A DNA stretch of 64,000 nucleotides, from NCBI GenBank assembly GCA_023390815.1, contig JAEWCC010000014.1, forward strand, positions 6,539-70,538. The letters run 5' to 3'. This stretch comes from Bacillota bacterium (lineage in GTDB: Bacteria > Bacillota > Clostridia > Christensenellales > SZUA-584). A program made the translations under genes and the position numbers. The notes under the pieces were generated by a model. It did not search any database. It saw only the letters and a list, made by a program, of their open reading frames with translations, and had not been told where the DNA came from. Within the stretch, counting starts at the first letter, position 1. Every line of letters begins with the position of its first letter. This document shows positions 25,508 to 34,413 of the stretch, in pieces.

Positions 25508-25775
25508 AATCCATTTTGGCGTTTGTAAGTGAATCCCGCTCACACACTCGCCCCGGTACACCTTTTCCAGCGCCGCAAAGTTCAGCTTCTTCATGGGAAG
25601 AAGGGCATGCGTGACGCGGCGGATAGCCTCGGGGGAACCATTGATGTATACGTCGTCCATCCAGTCGGGGGATATCTGCCACGAGAAGCCGAATTTGTCC
25701 TCCCCGGCCGCACGGCTCGGCCTCGGGCTCGGCGCACCAAAGACGGTCGGCCTCGGCCACATTTTCGTACGTCAT
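25490..25775 (-). pseudogene. Remnant of a PhnB-like VOC-family protein
   Basis: Two reverse-strand frames together give the C-terminal third of a PhnB/3-demethylubiquinone methyltransferase-like VOC protein. From 25775 one frame reads ENVAEADRLWCAEPEAEPCG; the second then supplies DKFGFSWQISPDWM and RRVTHALLPMKKLNFAALEK, matching the family's FG-SWQI-P and MKK-DIAALE ending. A small deletion separates the halves, and the N-terminal two thirds are absent because the L,D-transpeptidase gene abuts directly. It is therefore a decayed gene at the right edge of the AT-rich island. Confidence 0.7.
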
Positions 25776-26113
25776 TCTTTGACGATGCTGACCGGCGTGC
25801 CGATCTCCACCATGTCATAGAGCGCCTCAACGTCCGCGTTGTACATGCGGATGCAGCCTTTGGACGCGGCCTTGCCGATGGAGTCGGGGTTGTTGGTGCC
25901 GTGTATGCCGATATGCGGGCTGGAGATGCCCATCCACCGGGTGCCGTACGGCCCGCCGGGGTTTGGCGATTTGTTGATAATGATAAAGTCCCCGACGGGG
26001 GTGGGCGTCAGCAGCTTGCCCACCGCAACCGGGTAGGTTTTGACGAGCTGGCGCTGCTTGAAAAGCTCAAGCCGCCGCGGCTTGATATGGATCACGATCT
26101 TATACGGGTTCAT
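25772..26113 (-). CDS. Minimal L,D-transpeptidase (YkuD domain)
   Basis: The 113-residue protein is only the YkuD catalytic domain. The active site is complete: His71 in HIGIHGTNN, Ser84 and Cys87 in SKGCIRM. Start ATG at 26113 with AAGGGA upstream. These enzymes make 3-3 peptidoglycan cross-links or attach proteins to the wall. The absence of a signal peptide or membrane anchor is odd for an extracytoplasmic enzyme, although such short forms occur in Clostridia. The stop overlaps the ATG of the VOC remnant. Confidence 0.88.
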   Translation of the reverse strand: MNPYKIVIHIKPRRLELFKQRQLVKTYPVAVGKLLTPTPVGDFIIINKSPNPGGPYGTRWMGISSPHIGIHGTNNPDSIGKAASKGCIRMYNADVEALYDMVEIGTPVSIVKE

Positions 26114-26215
26114 ACGATCATCCCTTTCCTGATATCTTATTCCGCACGGGTCACGGTTGCTTATCGATATGGGTAGAGCCCTTCGGCTCTTTTGAGTTGT
26201 CGATAAAACGTATCA

Positions 26216-26350
26216 TGCCTTCCCTCAGACGAGCACCCTCCGGGCACGTAGGAGGTGGCGCGCAGCGCCGGAGGGAGTGATCTGCGGTGAGTGCCAATAT
26301 CTCTCCCCCAGTCACCTATTGGTGACAGCCCCCTCGTCAGAGGGGGCCAA
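26216..26350 (-). repeat. Dispersed palindromic intergenic repeat, copy 1
   Basis: Reverse-complemented, this reads GGCCCCCTCTGACGAGGGGG, then a TCACC-ATAGGTGACTGGGGGA block, a central spacer, and a CTCCCTCCGG...CTGAGGGAAGG end. It is nearly identical over its first ~55 bases to the copies at 56480-56628 and 56696-56829. Together with nearby non-repeat sequence it fills the gap between the L,D-transpeptidase and the holin-like gene. Confidence 0.8.
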
Positions 26351-26478
26351 TATGAGAGGTCTCTTGATACTCTGTGAAGAGCCATTCCGGCTCTTTTCTT
26401 TTTGAGCGATGATGAGCGGAGCGGCGGGCTAGCATGGCCTCAAGCGGGGCAAAGCCCCGGACGAAAGGAGAAGAGACG

Positions 26479-26871
26479 ATGCAGATCGATGTGACGCAGA
26501 TTATCATCGCGGGGGTGGGCGTGCTGTTCACCGCGGTGATCGTGCCGCTGGTGAGGGCGGCGTTCGGCTGGCTGAAGGGCAAGACGCAAAACGAGGCGCT
26601 TCGCGCCGCGCTGGACGAAGCGAAGACGGTGGCCGACAACGTGGTCGCGAGCCTTCAGGCGAGCGTGGTGGACGGAATTAAGCGGCGGAGCGCAGACGGG
26701 AAGCTGTCCGCGGAGGAAGCCATGGAGGTGGCCGACATGGCGGTGGAAATGTTTTTGAGCGACATATCGGAGCGGTCGCTGGCGCTGCTCGAGAACAACG
26801 CGGACGACGTCACGGCGTTTATCGGCAACCTCATCGAGTCGCGGCTGGCGCAGCTTAAAAAGCAGGGGTGA
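26479..26871 (+). CDS. Phage holin of the LLH type
   Basis: The start at 26479 follows AAAGGAG. The 130-residue protein has one N-terminal membrane helix (IIIAGVGVLFTAVIVPLVRAAF) and a long charged helical tail (about 35-130) with NEALRAALDEAKTVADNVV, the layout of the phage holin LLH superfamily. Holins permeabilise the membrane for endolysin release. No endolysin sits beside it; the nearest lytic enzymes are the L,D-transpeptidase on the other strand and the endolysin at 6.4 kb. Confidence 0.7.
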   Translation: MQIDVTQIIIAGVGVLFTAVIVPLVRAAFGWLKGKTQNEALRAALDEAKTVADNVVASLQASVVDGIKRRSADGKLSAEEAMEVADMAVEMFLSDISERSLALLENNADDVTAFIGNLIESRLAQLKKQG

Positions 26872-26875
26872 GGGC

Positions 26876-27457
26876 ATGGCAGGTGCAAAGACGCCGGAGC
26901 AGCTGATTGAAGAACAGTATCAAAAGCTCATCGAAGCGCAGGCGGCCAAGATCGGCGCGGATTACGACGTCAGCAAACAGCAGTACGAAAGCCGCCTCGC
27001 CGGGGCGGGCGCGGCGTATCAGCCGCTGCGCAACGAGGCGTACGGCAACAACGCGCTCGCGGAGCGGGCACGCAAGGAGAACCTGGCCAACATGGGGCTT
27101 TCGGGCGAGGGCGGCACATCGACCACGATTGAGCAGCGCAACACCCAAAGCCTTTTGTCCGGCCTGGGCGATATTTCGCGGCAGCAGAGGGGCTACGAGG
27201 ACGAGATCACACTCGCGTTGGCCGGCCTCAATACGACGCGCGCCGCGGATTTGAGCAAGATGCGCTCCGAGCTGGAGTCCAAGAGAGCCGCCGCGCTGCT
27301 TGCGCAAAAACAGGCCGAAGCGGACGACACGCTGAACCGGGACCGGCTCGCAGCCTCGCAGGAGGAGGATCTGTTCTCGCGGTATTACCAGCTTTACAAG
27401 GCGCGGATGATCACGAAAAAGCAATTCGAGGACGCGACGGGCATCGATCTTAAGTAA
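26876..27457 (+). CDS. Phage-type coiled-coil structural protein
   Basis: This 193-residue protein begins five bases after the holin stop, at an ATG with GGGTGAGGG upstream. It is nearly all helical, rich in Ala, Glu, Gln and Arg, and includes NEAYGNNALAERARKENLAN, then MGLSGEGGTST, a combination I associate with small structural or ejection proteins of clostridial podovirus-like phages. The C-terminus (YYQLYKARMITKKQFEDATG) is a further helix pair. Likely a remnant of the same kind of phage as at the left edge. Function is inferred only. Confidence 0.5.
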   Translation: MAGAKTPEQLIEEQYQKLIEAQAAKIGADYDVSKQQYESRLAGAGAAYQPLRNEAYGNNALAERARKENLANMGLSGEGGTSTTIEQRNTQSLLSGLGDISRQQRGYEDEITLALAGLNTTRAADLSKMRSELESKRAAALLAQKQAEADDTLNRDRLAASQEEDLFSRYYQLYKARMITKKQFEDATGIDLK

Positions 27458-27595
27458 GCGGGGCCGGTGCAAACGAAAATTCCGTCTGCGATATCACAAA
27501 AAGGTGTTTATGAGGCTCTGGCCGCAATGCCGCGCGAATATTCTTTTCATTGATGCGCAAAATGAGAGCATATCGTGAAGAAAGAAGGCGCTGAT

Positions 27596-28315
27596 ATGAG
27601 AAAGATCATCCTGATGGTGGCATGCCTGCTGTGCATTGCCCTGCTGCTGCCCGCTTGTTCGGGAGGCGAATCGGGGAGCGCGAGCACGGTGCTGAGCGGC
27701 GGCCAGACACCCGGTGCAAATAACTCGCAGGGCCAGCAGGCTGGCAGCAGCCAGAGCCAGGGCGGCCAGGAACAGAAGATGATCAAGCCCGAGCAGCTGA
27801 TCTCCAAGGACGAGGCAGCGACGCTGCTGGGCGAAACGGTTAAGGACGCGGCCAAGGGCGAGTATCCGATGCTGGGCCTTAACACATGCTTCTACGCGGC
27901 GGAGAAACCGGACTCCAAGGGCTATCTGCACGTGGGCATCATCCAGATGGGTCAGCAGGGCCAATCCGGCGGATCGGGCGGCGGAGGGCAATCCGGGCAA
28001 TCCAGTCAGCCGAGTTCATCGGAGTCCAGCCAAGCCAGTCAGTCTTCGGGCGGCGGCAGTTCCGGCGGCGGGGAAGAGATGTCGGCCAAGACCCTTTACG
28101 AGGGCTTTAAAAAGCTGTTCTCCGATCCCAACAGCGTGCTGACGGGCCGCATCGGGGAGGACGCTTTCGTATCCGCGCCGGGCATCAGCATACTTTCCGG
28201 ACAATACTACATCTATGTCGCAGTGGGCAACGCAGATCCCTTAAAAGCGCAAACGATGGTCAAACAAGCAGCTGAGCTGGCCATGAACAACTTAAAACGC
28301 ATTCAGGGAGAATAA
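27596..28315 (+). CDS. Lipoprotein with low-complexity linkers
   Basis: The ATG at 27596 is chosen for the AAGAAGG upstream; a GTG at 27575 is possible. The 239-residue product has a lipobox (LLLPAC, Cys about 21), a Gly/Ser/Gln linker, a first half-domain (about 65-125: LISKDEAATLLGETVKDA, then LNTCFYAAEK), a second Ser/Gly/Gln stretch (about 125-165) and a C-terminal part (about 165-239). The outline recalls DUF3558-like lipoproteins with a long insertion. Function unknown; probably membrane-anchored outside the cell. Confidence 0.75.
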   Translation: MRKIILMVACLLCIALLLPACSGGESGSASTVLSGGQTPGANNSQGQQAGSSQSQGGQEQKMIKPEQLISKDEAATLLGETVKDAAKGEYPMLGLNTCFYAAEKPDSKGYLHVGIIQMGQQGQSGGSGGGGQSGQSSQPSSSESSQASQSSGGGSSGGGEEMSAKTLYEGFKKLFSDPNSVLTGRIGEDAFVSAPGISILSGQYYIYVAVGNADPLKAQTMVKQAAELAMNNLKRIQGE

Positions 28316-28363
28316 ATACCTAAGACCCCTTCGAGCGCATCGCGCTTGCCCTGCATAACGGAA

Positions 28364-28400
28364 AAGACTAGCCCGGGGACAACCGTCGGGTTAGTCTTTT
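28364..28400 (+). terminator. Terminator of the lipoprotein gene
   Basis: AAAAGACTAGCCCG pairs imperfectly with CGGGTTAGTCTTTT, and the T run doubles as the tail. Confidence 0.85.
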
Positions 28401-28415
28401 TTCCCATGGGATATA

Positions 28416-28443
28416 TTGTTTAATTGGTTAACCATGTTATAAT
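28416..28443 (+). promoter_or_regulatory. Promoter of the sensor kinase gene
   Basis: TTGTTT (28416-28421) and TATAAT (28438-28443) with a TGT extension, 16 bases apart. Confidence 0.6.
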
Positions 28444-28493
28444 ATTCCCGGTAAACCCGCACGGCTTGCAGCGCTGCATTGGGGAGAACAACG

Positions 28494-31400
28494 ATGGTTG
28501 AATCCGATGAAAGCATTTCCTTTTCGAAATTGAAATGGATGTTTGAAGAACAGCAAAGGCTGTTTTCTTTTGGCACCTGGGAATGGGACCTTCAAAATGA
28601 TTCTTCCTGTTGGTCGGATGAAGCTCTCAGAATATTTGGGATAGAACCAAATTCCAGGCCCGATGTTGTCATGCCAAATCGTCTGATGGATTCTGGCGAA
28701 AGGGAGAAAGCGCAGCAGGCTTTGCGCATAGCCATCGACACCGGAAAGCCCTTCAGCATGGAATGCCGCATCGTCAGACCGGACGGGGTAATCCGATGTG
28801 TAGAAAGCCGGGGCGGCGCCTATTACGACGCGTGCGGCAAACCTTTGCGGGTATTCGGAACCATTCAGGACGTGACTGAGCGGAAAAATGCCGAGTCGGA
28901 ACGTAAGTATGAAATCGATTCGCTGCGTAAGCAGCTTCATGTACTCATGGACACCATTCCTGCAGGCGTGTTTATTTCTGATGCGGACGGAAAACTGCTG
29001 CACATCAACCGTTATGCCAGACAGATATGGGGCCACGCGCTGCCCCCAGCGCGGAATTGGATGGAGTATAGCCTCTACAAGGGCTGCTGGTCCGGAACCG
29101 GCAAGCGGCTGGAAGCCGCGGAGTGGCCCGCGTCCCGCGCGCTGACCAAAGGTGAGACTGTGCTGGGCGAAGCCGTCGATATTGAACGGTTTGACGGAAC
29201 CCGCGGCACGATCCTCGTTTGCGCTTCACCGGCCCGGGATTTATCCGGGAATATTACCGGCAGCATTGCGATCAACCTCGATATCACCGCACAGCGCAAG
29301 GCGGAAGAAGCGCTGAAAGCGAGCGCAGACAATTTCCGGATCATCTATGAAAACAGCCCGATCGGAATCATCGTGGGCGATATGGATGGACGCGTATTGC
29401 AGAGTAATCCCGCCGCAGAAAAGATTTTGGGATATACAAAAGGAGAATTGCTGGGCAAGGTGTTTTCCGAGTTTACGCATCCGGATGATCTTATGATAGA
29501 AATGCCGCTGCTGTCTGAGCTTAAGAATGGCAAGCGGGACCAATATATCGTGGAGAAACGCTACATTCGAAAGGATGGCCGGCATATCTGGGTGAAGCTG
29601 ACGTGTACGCTGTATACAGGGAGCCGTGGCGAGACGCTGGGTTTTGCCATGGTCGAGGACATCGGTGCGCGCAAGCGAAACGAAGAGCAGATCAAGAAAC
29701 AAAACATTATCCTGCAGGCGATCAATCGGATCCACGAGACGGCACAGACTTGCGCGACTGCTGATAAACTGATTGACAAAGCGCTTCGAATCGTGGAGGA
29801 GCTCACGGGAAGTCCGGTTGCATTTATCGGCGAAGCTGGCGATAACATGAATTCCGAGGTAAAAACCGTCATTCTTGATAAGCAGTGCTGCATCGTTCGC
29901 CTGCCTTCCGGGCGTGTGGTTACGCGCCGACGTTTTTTCAATCAAGACCTATTGACTGGAGTGCTTTATAGCGCCAAGCCATTATGTACAGTTGTTCCCG
30001 CCTCGGATGAATGTCCGCCGGACGAGCGTATCGGCACTTTTCTCGGCATTCCTTTTATCCAGAATGGCAGAGTTCGCGGCATACTCGCGGTCGCAAACCG
30101 GATGGGCGGATATGAGCCGGAGCATCAGGAAATGCTGGAAACGTTGACACCGTCCATATTCCTTTCGCTGTTGAAACTGCGCGGCGAGGAAGCTGCGCGC
30201 GAAAACGAGCAGCTCATGCGCACCATCATGGACAGCGCATCGGACTTTCTGTTCGTAAAGGATCGGGAAAGCCGCGTCTTGATGGTGAACAAGGCATATG
30301 GGGAAGTATTTGGCGTAGATATTAACGATGTTTTGGGCAAAAACGATTACGAGCTTTACCCGGATGCCGAGATGGCCAAAGGAGTCATTGAGAACGATCG
30401 GTATGTGATGCGTACCGGGAAGACGCTGGTTTGCCAGGAAGGCGCGATGACGGCAAATGGGCTAAAAACCTATCAGCTGGTAAAAGTTCCGTGGAAGGAT
30501 ACCAAAGACAGGGTGATGGGCGTATTGGGCATCGCGCATGATGTGACGGAGCTTAAAAACGCGAAAGATTCACTGGAACAAACGGTTGCTTCCCTTCGGA
30601 TGAGCAAAGCGTACATCCATATACTCTATGAGACTACTGGCAGGCTGCTCTGCAGCCGGACTCCGCGTGAGGAGATTGACTCGCTGTGCGGTAAGGTGAT
30701 GAAGTTTCTCGACTGTCATGTATTCTTCAATTACCTGACTGAGGATCACGAGGAGATGATGCATCTCAATGCATGCGGGGGAGTGTCGGAACAGCAGCGG
30801 GAAGAAATTGAGTATCTGCCTCTGGGCGCTGCTGTATGCGGCTGTGTGGTGAGGGACAAATGCCGAATCGTCTCGGAGCATATCCAGACCACGTGCGACC
30901 CACGGACGGAACTGGTAAAATCCATGGGCATCCGCGCGTATGCCTGTCACCCGCTGTTGATGCATGATAAGGCGTTGGGTTCACTTTCCTTCGGTACGCG
31001 CACGAGGGATCGCTTCACCGATGACGAACTGATGCTGATGAAGAGCGTGGCGGAGAGCGTTGCGGTCGCAATCAGCCGAAAACAAGATGAGGAGACGCTC
31101 GTCCGCCAGGCGGAAGAGCTGAGGGTTGCGGACCGGCACAAGAATGAATTTTTAAGCACCCTCTCCCATGAGCTTCGTAATCCGCTGGCCACGATCTCCA
31201 TGGGGCTTTCGCTGCTTGAGGCGACCGAAGACCGGGAGCAGCAAAGCAAAGCGCTGCAGATCATGGAGCGGCAGGTCGGGCAGCTATGCCATCTTGTGGA
31301 CGATTTGCTCAACCTCACACGCATCACCCGGAATAAGATCATACTGAAAAAGGAGAGACTGGATTTGACCCGGCTTGTCATTTCCATTGCGGAGGACTAT

Positions 31401-31817
31401 CAGGCACAGTTCGAGGATAAGCAGATCCGCTTTCATTGTTCCGTTCCGCACGTAATGATTTGGGTCGAAGCCGATCCGGTGCGCGTCAAGCAGATTGTCG
31501 GCAACGTTGTCGCGAATGCCTTGAAATTTACCGATTCGCACGGCGATGTTGAACTGTCGGTTGGTATAGAGAACGGCAGTGCCGCCATCCGGGTAAAGGA
31601 CACGGGTCGGGGTATTGACGCGGCGTTTCTGGAACTTATATTCGACCCTTTTACACAGGCGGATAACGCAATCGACAGGAAGAATGGCGGCCTGGGCTTG
31701 GGCCTTTCCATCGTAAAAGGGATTGCGGAGCTTCACGGCGGTAGCGTGAGCGCGGCCAGCGCGGGACGGGGAAAGGGGGCCGAATTTACGATCCGACTTC
31801 CTATCATGCAAAACTAA
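28494..31817 (+). CDS. Multi-PAS/GAF sensor histidine kinase, orphan
   Basis: The start at 28494 has GGGGAG 9 bases upstream, giving 1107 residues. Domains in order: PAS (about 25-135, FGTWEWDLQND), PAS (145-270), PAS (280-400, YENSPIGIIVGDMDG), GAF (405-555), PAS (560-690, ASDFLFVKDRESRV), GAF (700-870), HisKA with the phospho-acceptor His at about 892 in STLSHELRNPL, and HATPase_c (990-1105) with NALKF, DTGRGI and GLGLGLSIV boxes. No membrane helix, so it is a cytosolic sensor of small molecules or redox cues. No response regulator or receiver domain is nearby, so its partner is elsewhere. Confidence 0.93.
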   Translation: MVESDESISFSKLKWMFEEQQRLFSFGTWEWDLQNDSSCWSDEALRIFGIEPNSRPDVVMPNRLMDSGEREKAQQALRIAIDTGKPFSMECRIVRPDGVIRCVESRGGAYYDACGKPLRVFGTIQDVTERKNAESERKYEIDSLRKQLHVLMDTIPAGVFISDADGKLLHINRYARQIWGHALPPARNWMEYSLYKGCWSGTGKRLEAAEWPASRALTKGETVLGEAVDIERFDGTRGTILVCASPARDLSGNITGSIAINLDITAQRKAEEALKASADNFRIIYENSPIGIIVGDMDGRVLQSNPAAEKILGYTKGELLGKVFSEFTHPDDLMIEMPLLSELKNGKRDQYIVEKRYIRKDGRHIWVKLTCTLYTGSRGETLGFAMVEDIGARKRNEEQIKKQNIILQAINRIHETAQTCATADKLIDKALRIVEELTGSPVAFIGEAGDNMNSEVKTVILDKQCCIVRLPSGRVVTRRRFFNQDLLTGVLYSAKPLCTVVPASDECPPDERIGTFLGIPFIQNGRVRGILAVANRMGGYEPEHQEMLETLTPSIFLSLLKLRGEEAARENEQLMRTIMDSASDFLFVKDRESRVLMVNKAYGEVFGVDINDVLGKNDYELYPDAEMAKGVIENDRYVMRTGKTLVCQEGAMTANGLKTYQLVKVPWKDTKDRVMGVLGIAHDVTELKNAKDSLEQTVASLRMSKAYIHILYETTGRLLCSRTPREEIDSLCGKVMKFLDCHVFFNYLTEDHEEMMHLNACGGVSEQQREEIEYLPLGAAVCGCVVRDKCRIVSEHIQTTCDPRTELVKSMGIRAYACHPLLMHDKALGSLSFGTRTRDRFTDDELMLMKSVAESVAVAISRKQDEETLVRQAEELRVADRHKNEFLSTLSHELRNPLATISMGLSLLEATEDREQQSKALQIMERQVGQLCHLVDDLLNLTRITRNKIILKKERLDLTRLVISIAEDYQAQFEDKQIRFHCSVPHVMIWVEADPVRVKQIVGNVVANALKFTDSHGDVELSVGIENGSAAIRVKDTGRGIDAAFLELIFDPFTQADNAIDRKNGGLGLGLSIVKGIAELHGGSVSAASAGRGKGAEFTIRLPIMQN

Positions 31818-31871
31818 GAAAACCAAGCCTTAATGCGTCACGGCAGCCTCACTCGACCCGCAGATGCGCTG

Positions 31872-32636
31872 CTACACTGTCATAACCTCGACGCCGAGCT
31901 CCTTGAGCTTACCCAGAGATTCGTCGTCGATCTCGTTATCCGTAATAAGCAGATCAACATCCTCGAATTTGCATATGTTCACAAACGCGACTTTATTGAA
32001 CTTGGAGTGGTCACTAAGCACAATGACCTCGCGCGAGGCTTTAATCATAAGCTTGCTCGCGGGGATCTCCTCGATGGAAAAGTTCATAAAACCGGTGTCA
32101 AAATCCACGGCGTCCACGCCGATAAACGCCTTGTCTGCGTGAATCTGGCTGATCATGTTCTCGGTAAAATATCCGTTGAGCGAGAAATGGTTCTTGCGCA
32201 GGCTGCCACCCAGAACCATGAGATCTACATTGTTGAAGTGCGAGAGTTCCACGGCGCTCATGAGGTCGTTTGTGGCAATATACAACGGCGAAATATCATG
32301 CAGCGTTTTGGAAAACTCGTGGATCGTGGTACCGCCGCTTAAAAGCAGCGTCTCGTTCGGGCTGATCAGGGAATGCGCAGCCTGGGCGATCCGGCTCTTC
32401 TCGTCGTAGAACATATCCTGTCTGGCTGAGAAAGGCGGCTCGAATGAAGTGGTCGATTTGCAGGCGACCGCACCGCCCCGAATGCGCCGCAGCGTATTCT
32501 GCGCCTCCAGTTCCTCGATATCCCGTCGGATTGTGGAATGCGAGACGTCCATCTTTCTGGCAAGATTTTCGATCGATATGATACCGTTGCGGGAGAGTTC
32601 CTCCAGCACGATTCCGATCCGCTGCTCCTTAAGCAT
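31872..32636 (-). CDS. DeoR/GlpR-family transcriptional repressor
   Basis: The 254-residue protein has an N-terminal helix-turn-helix (about 5-57, ISIENLARKMDVSHSTIRRD) and the DeoRC sensor domain (about 75-230) with LLLSGGTTIHEFSKTL and KAFIGVDAVDF. Such regulators bind phosphorylated sugars or polyols such as glycerol 3-phosphate. It ends the reverse operon that carries the GlpA-like dehydrogenase, and probably controls that operon and perhaps the divergent transporter. Confidence 0.92.
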   Translation of the reverse strand: MLKEQRIGIVLEELSRNGIISIENLARKMDVSHSTIRRDIEELEAQNTLRRIRGGAVACKSTTSFEPPFSARQDMFYDEKSRIAQAAHSLISPNETLLLSGGTTIHEFSKTLHDISPLYIATNDLMSAVELSHFNNVDLMVLGGSLRKNHFSLNGYFTENMISQIHADKAFIGVDAVDFDTGFMNFSIEEIPASKLMIKASREVIVLSDHSKFNKVAFVNICKFEDVDLLITDNEIDDESLGKLKELGVEVMTV

Positions 32637-32670
32637 ACGTGCTACTTCCTTTCCATTAGGTGTCCGAAAT

Positions 32671-33027
32671 CTATACAGTCAGGTCCTGCGTCGCAATGAC
32701 ACAGCAGCCTGTACCGAGTAAGTTTTTAAGTATGACATCGCCCATTGCGATGGGCAGCGCGGGCCTGTGCCGCTTTAATTCCTGTGCACACATGATCAGC
32801 ATGCCCTTGGGAACGGCTTTGTCCGTTCGGACCGAAAACGGACGCTCGCAGCCCTGCGCTTTCATGTTGCCCGTAAGCACGCGCAGCGGCTCTACGGCTT
32901 CCTGCCCGGCGTATTCGGCTCCGCGCTTGCAGCTTTGGCCCGTAACGGAGACGACACTGCCGTCTTTGATTTTAACCGTAAGGCGGCAGCCCAGGGGGCA
33001 ATTGATGCATACGAGTTGTTTTTCCAC
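32671..33027 (-). CDS. DUF1667 protein with CxxC motifs, partner of GlpA-type dehydrogenase
   Basis: The 118-residue protein starts with the motif CINCPLGCRLTV, has a further Cys in GQSCKRGAEYA, and continues with VEPLRVLTGNMKAQG, all features of DUF1667. The family nearly always sits behind an anaerobic glycerol-3-phosphate dehydrogenase-like gene and an FAD/NAD oxidoreductase gene, exactly as here, and is thought to be a small metal or redox subunit of that complex. Cytosolic. Confidence 0.88.
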   Translation of the reverse strand: MEKQLVCINCPLGCRLTVKIKDGSVVSVTGQSCKRGAEYAGQEAVEPLRVLTGNMKAQGCERPFSVRTDKAVPKGMLIMCAQELKRHRPALPIAMGDVILKNLLGTGCCVIATQDLTV

Positions 33028-33162
33028 CTGCGTCCCTCCCTATAGCCAAAATCAAACAGACCCAATAGTAAAATGCCTGAGACTTACCGGCCCACAACCC
33101 TGTGCGCGTGGCGAATGGATACCGTTTTCCCGATGATATCTGCGGCGACTGTGCCAAAAGAC

Positions 33163-34413
33163 TCAGTCTTCCGTTTGAACCCGGATGGTTCCCGTGATGT
33201 CAGCCCTGCTTATTGGTATCTCATACATTTCCCCGGGAGTCAATACCCGGGTTTTTTTACGCGCAATCTGCACACCGCCGGACCACACCGAAACCTGGCG
33301 GCTTAAGTACTTTGCGTCAGGGCGGAACTGCAGCGTGACCGTGTCGCTCTCACCGCTAAGATATATGCGCTGCGGAACGACACCGCGCACACCGGTGCCA
33401 TCTTCCACCTCGACAGCTTCAAAATAACGCTCCCGCCGCTTTCCCTCGGCGTAGCGGGCGGCGTTCCGTCCTGCGCGCTCGCTTTCCAGAGAGACGAAAT
33501 CCACGAGGTCGTGGACATGCAGCGCGTTGCCGCACGCGAATACGCCTTCCGCGGCGGTCATGAACATGTCGTCCACGACCGCCCCCCCTGTCACCGGGGA
33601 AATCGCGATACCCGCTTCATAAGCCAGCTCATTCTCGGGGATCAGCCCCACCGACAGCACCAGGGTGTCGCATGCGACGAAACGCTCGGTAGAGGGGATG
33701 GGCTTCCTGCAATCGTCCACTTCGGCAAGGTATACACCTTCCACGCGCTTTTCTCCCACGATGCGCGTCACGGTGGTGCTGTAATACAACGGAATATCGA
33801 AGTCCTGCACACACTGCACGATATTGCGCATCAGCCCGCCCGAGTAGGGCATTACCTCGGCTATGGCAATGACCTCTGCGCCTTCCAGCACGAATTGCCG
33901 TGCCATGATAAGGCCGATATCGCCCGAGCCGAGGATTACGATGCGCTTGCCAACCAGATACCCTTCGATATTCATATAGCGCTGCGCGGTTCCCGCGGTA
34001 ACCACCCCGGCGGGGCGGCTGCCCGGTATCAGCAGCGCGCCGCGTGCGCGCTCCCGGCAGCCGGTCGCGATGACGATGGCTCCCGCTTCATATTCCGTAA
34101 TCCCGTCGCGATTCATCGCCGTGATCATTCGCTCCTGATCAATGCTTAGCACGATGGTGTCGGTTTTGTAGTGGATATCCGTCTGGGCTATCGCATCGGT
34201 CAGCCTGTGTGCGTACTGGGTGCCGGTTAAGTCCTCGCCGAAACGGTGGATGCCGAAGCCGTTGTGGATGCACTGCCGCAGCACGCCGCCGAGATAAGGG
34301 CTGCGTTCAAATATCACAATGTTTTCTGCGCCGTGCTCCTTCGCCGCAAGTGCCGCCGAAAGTCCCGCGCAGCCGCCGCCGATCACGGCGATGTCGATAC
34401 GCTGCCTGTTCAT
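33163..34413 (-). CDS. FAD/NAD-dependent oxidoreductase subunit
   Basis: The start at 34413 overlaps the stop of the GlpA-like gene by four bases (ATGA), which sets it against a much longer open frame. The 416-residue protein has two dinucleotide-binding folds: FAD site IAVIGGGCAGLSAALAA (about 7-23), second site IVILGSGDIGLIMARQF (about 155), and FACGN near 290, as in pyridine nucleotide-disulphide oxidoreductases. No CxxxxC redox disulphide is obvious. It probably passes electrons from the GlpA-like subunit to NAD(P). Confidence 0.88.
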   Translation of the reverse strand: MNRQRIDIAVIGGGCAGLSAALAAKEHGAENIVIFERSPYLGGVLRQCIHNGFGIHRFGEDLTGTQYAHRLTDAIAQTDIHYKTDTIVLSIDQERMITAMNRDGITEYEAGAIVIATGCRERARGALLIPGSRPAGVVTAGTAQRYMNIEGYLVGKRIVILGSGDIGLIMARQFVLEGAEVIAIAEVMPYSGGLMRNIVQCVQDFDIPLYYSTTVTRIVGEKRVEGVYLAEVDDCRKPIPSTERFVACDTLVLSVGLIPENELAYEAGIAISPVTGGAVVDDMFMTAAEGVFACGNALHVHDLVDFVSLESERAGRNAARYAEGKRRERYFEAVEVEDGTGVRGVVPQRIYLSGESDTVTLQFRPDAKYLSRQVSVWSGGVQIARKKTRVLTPGEMYEIPISRADITGTIRVQTED

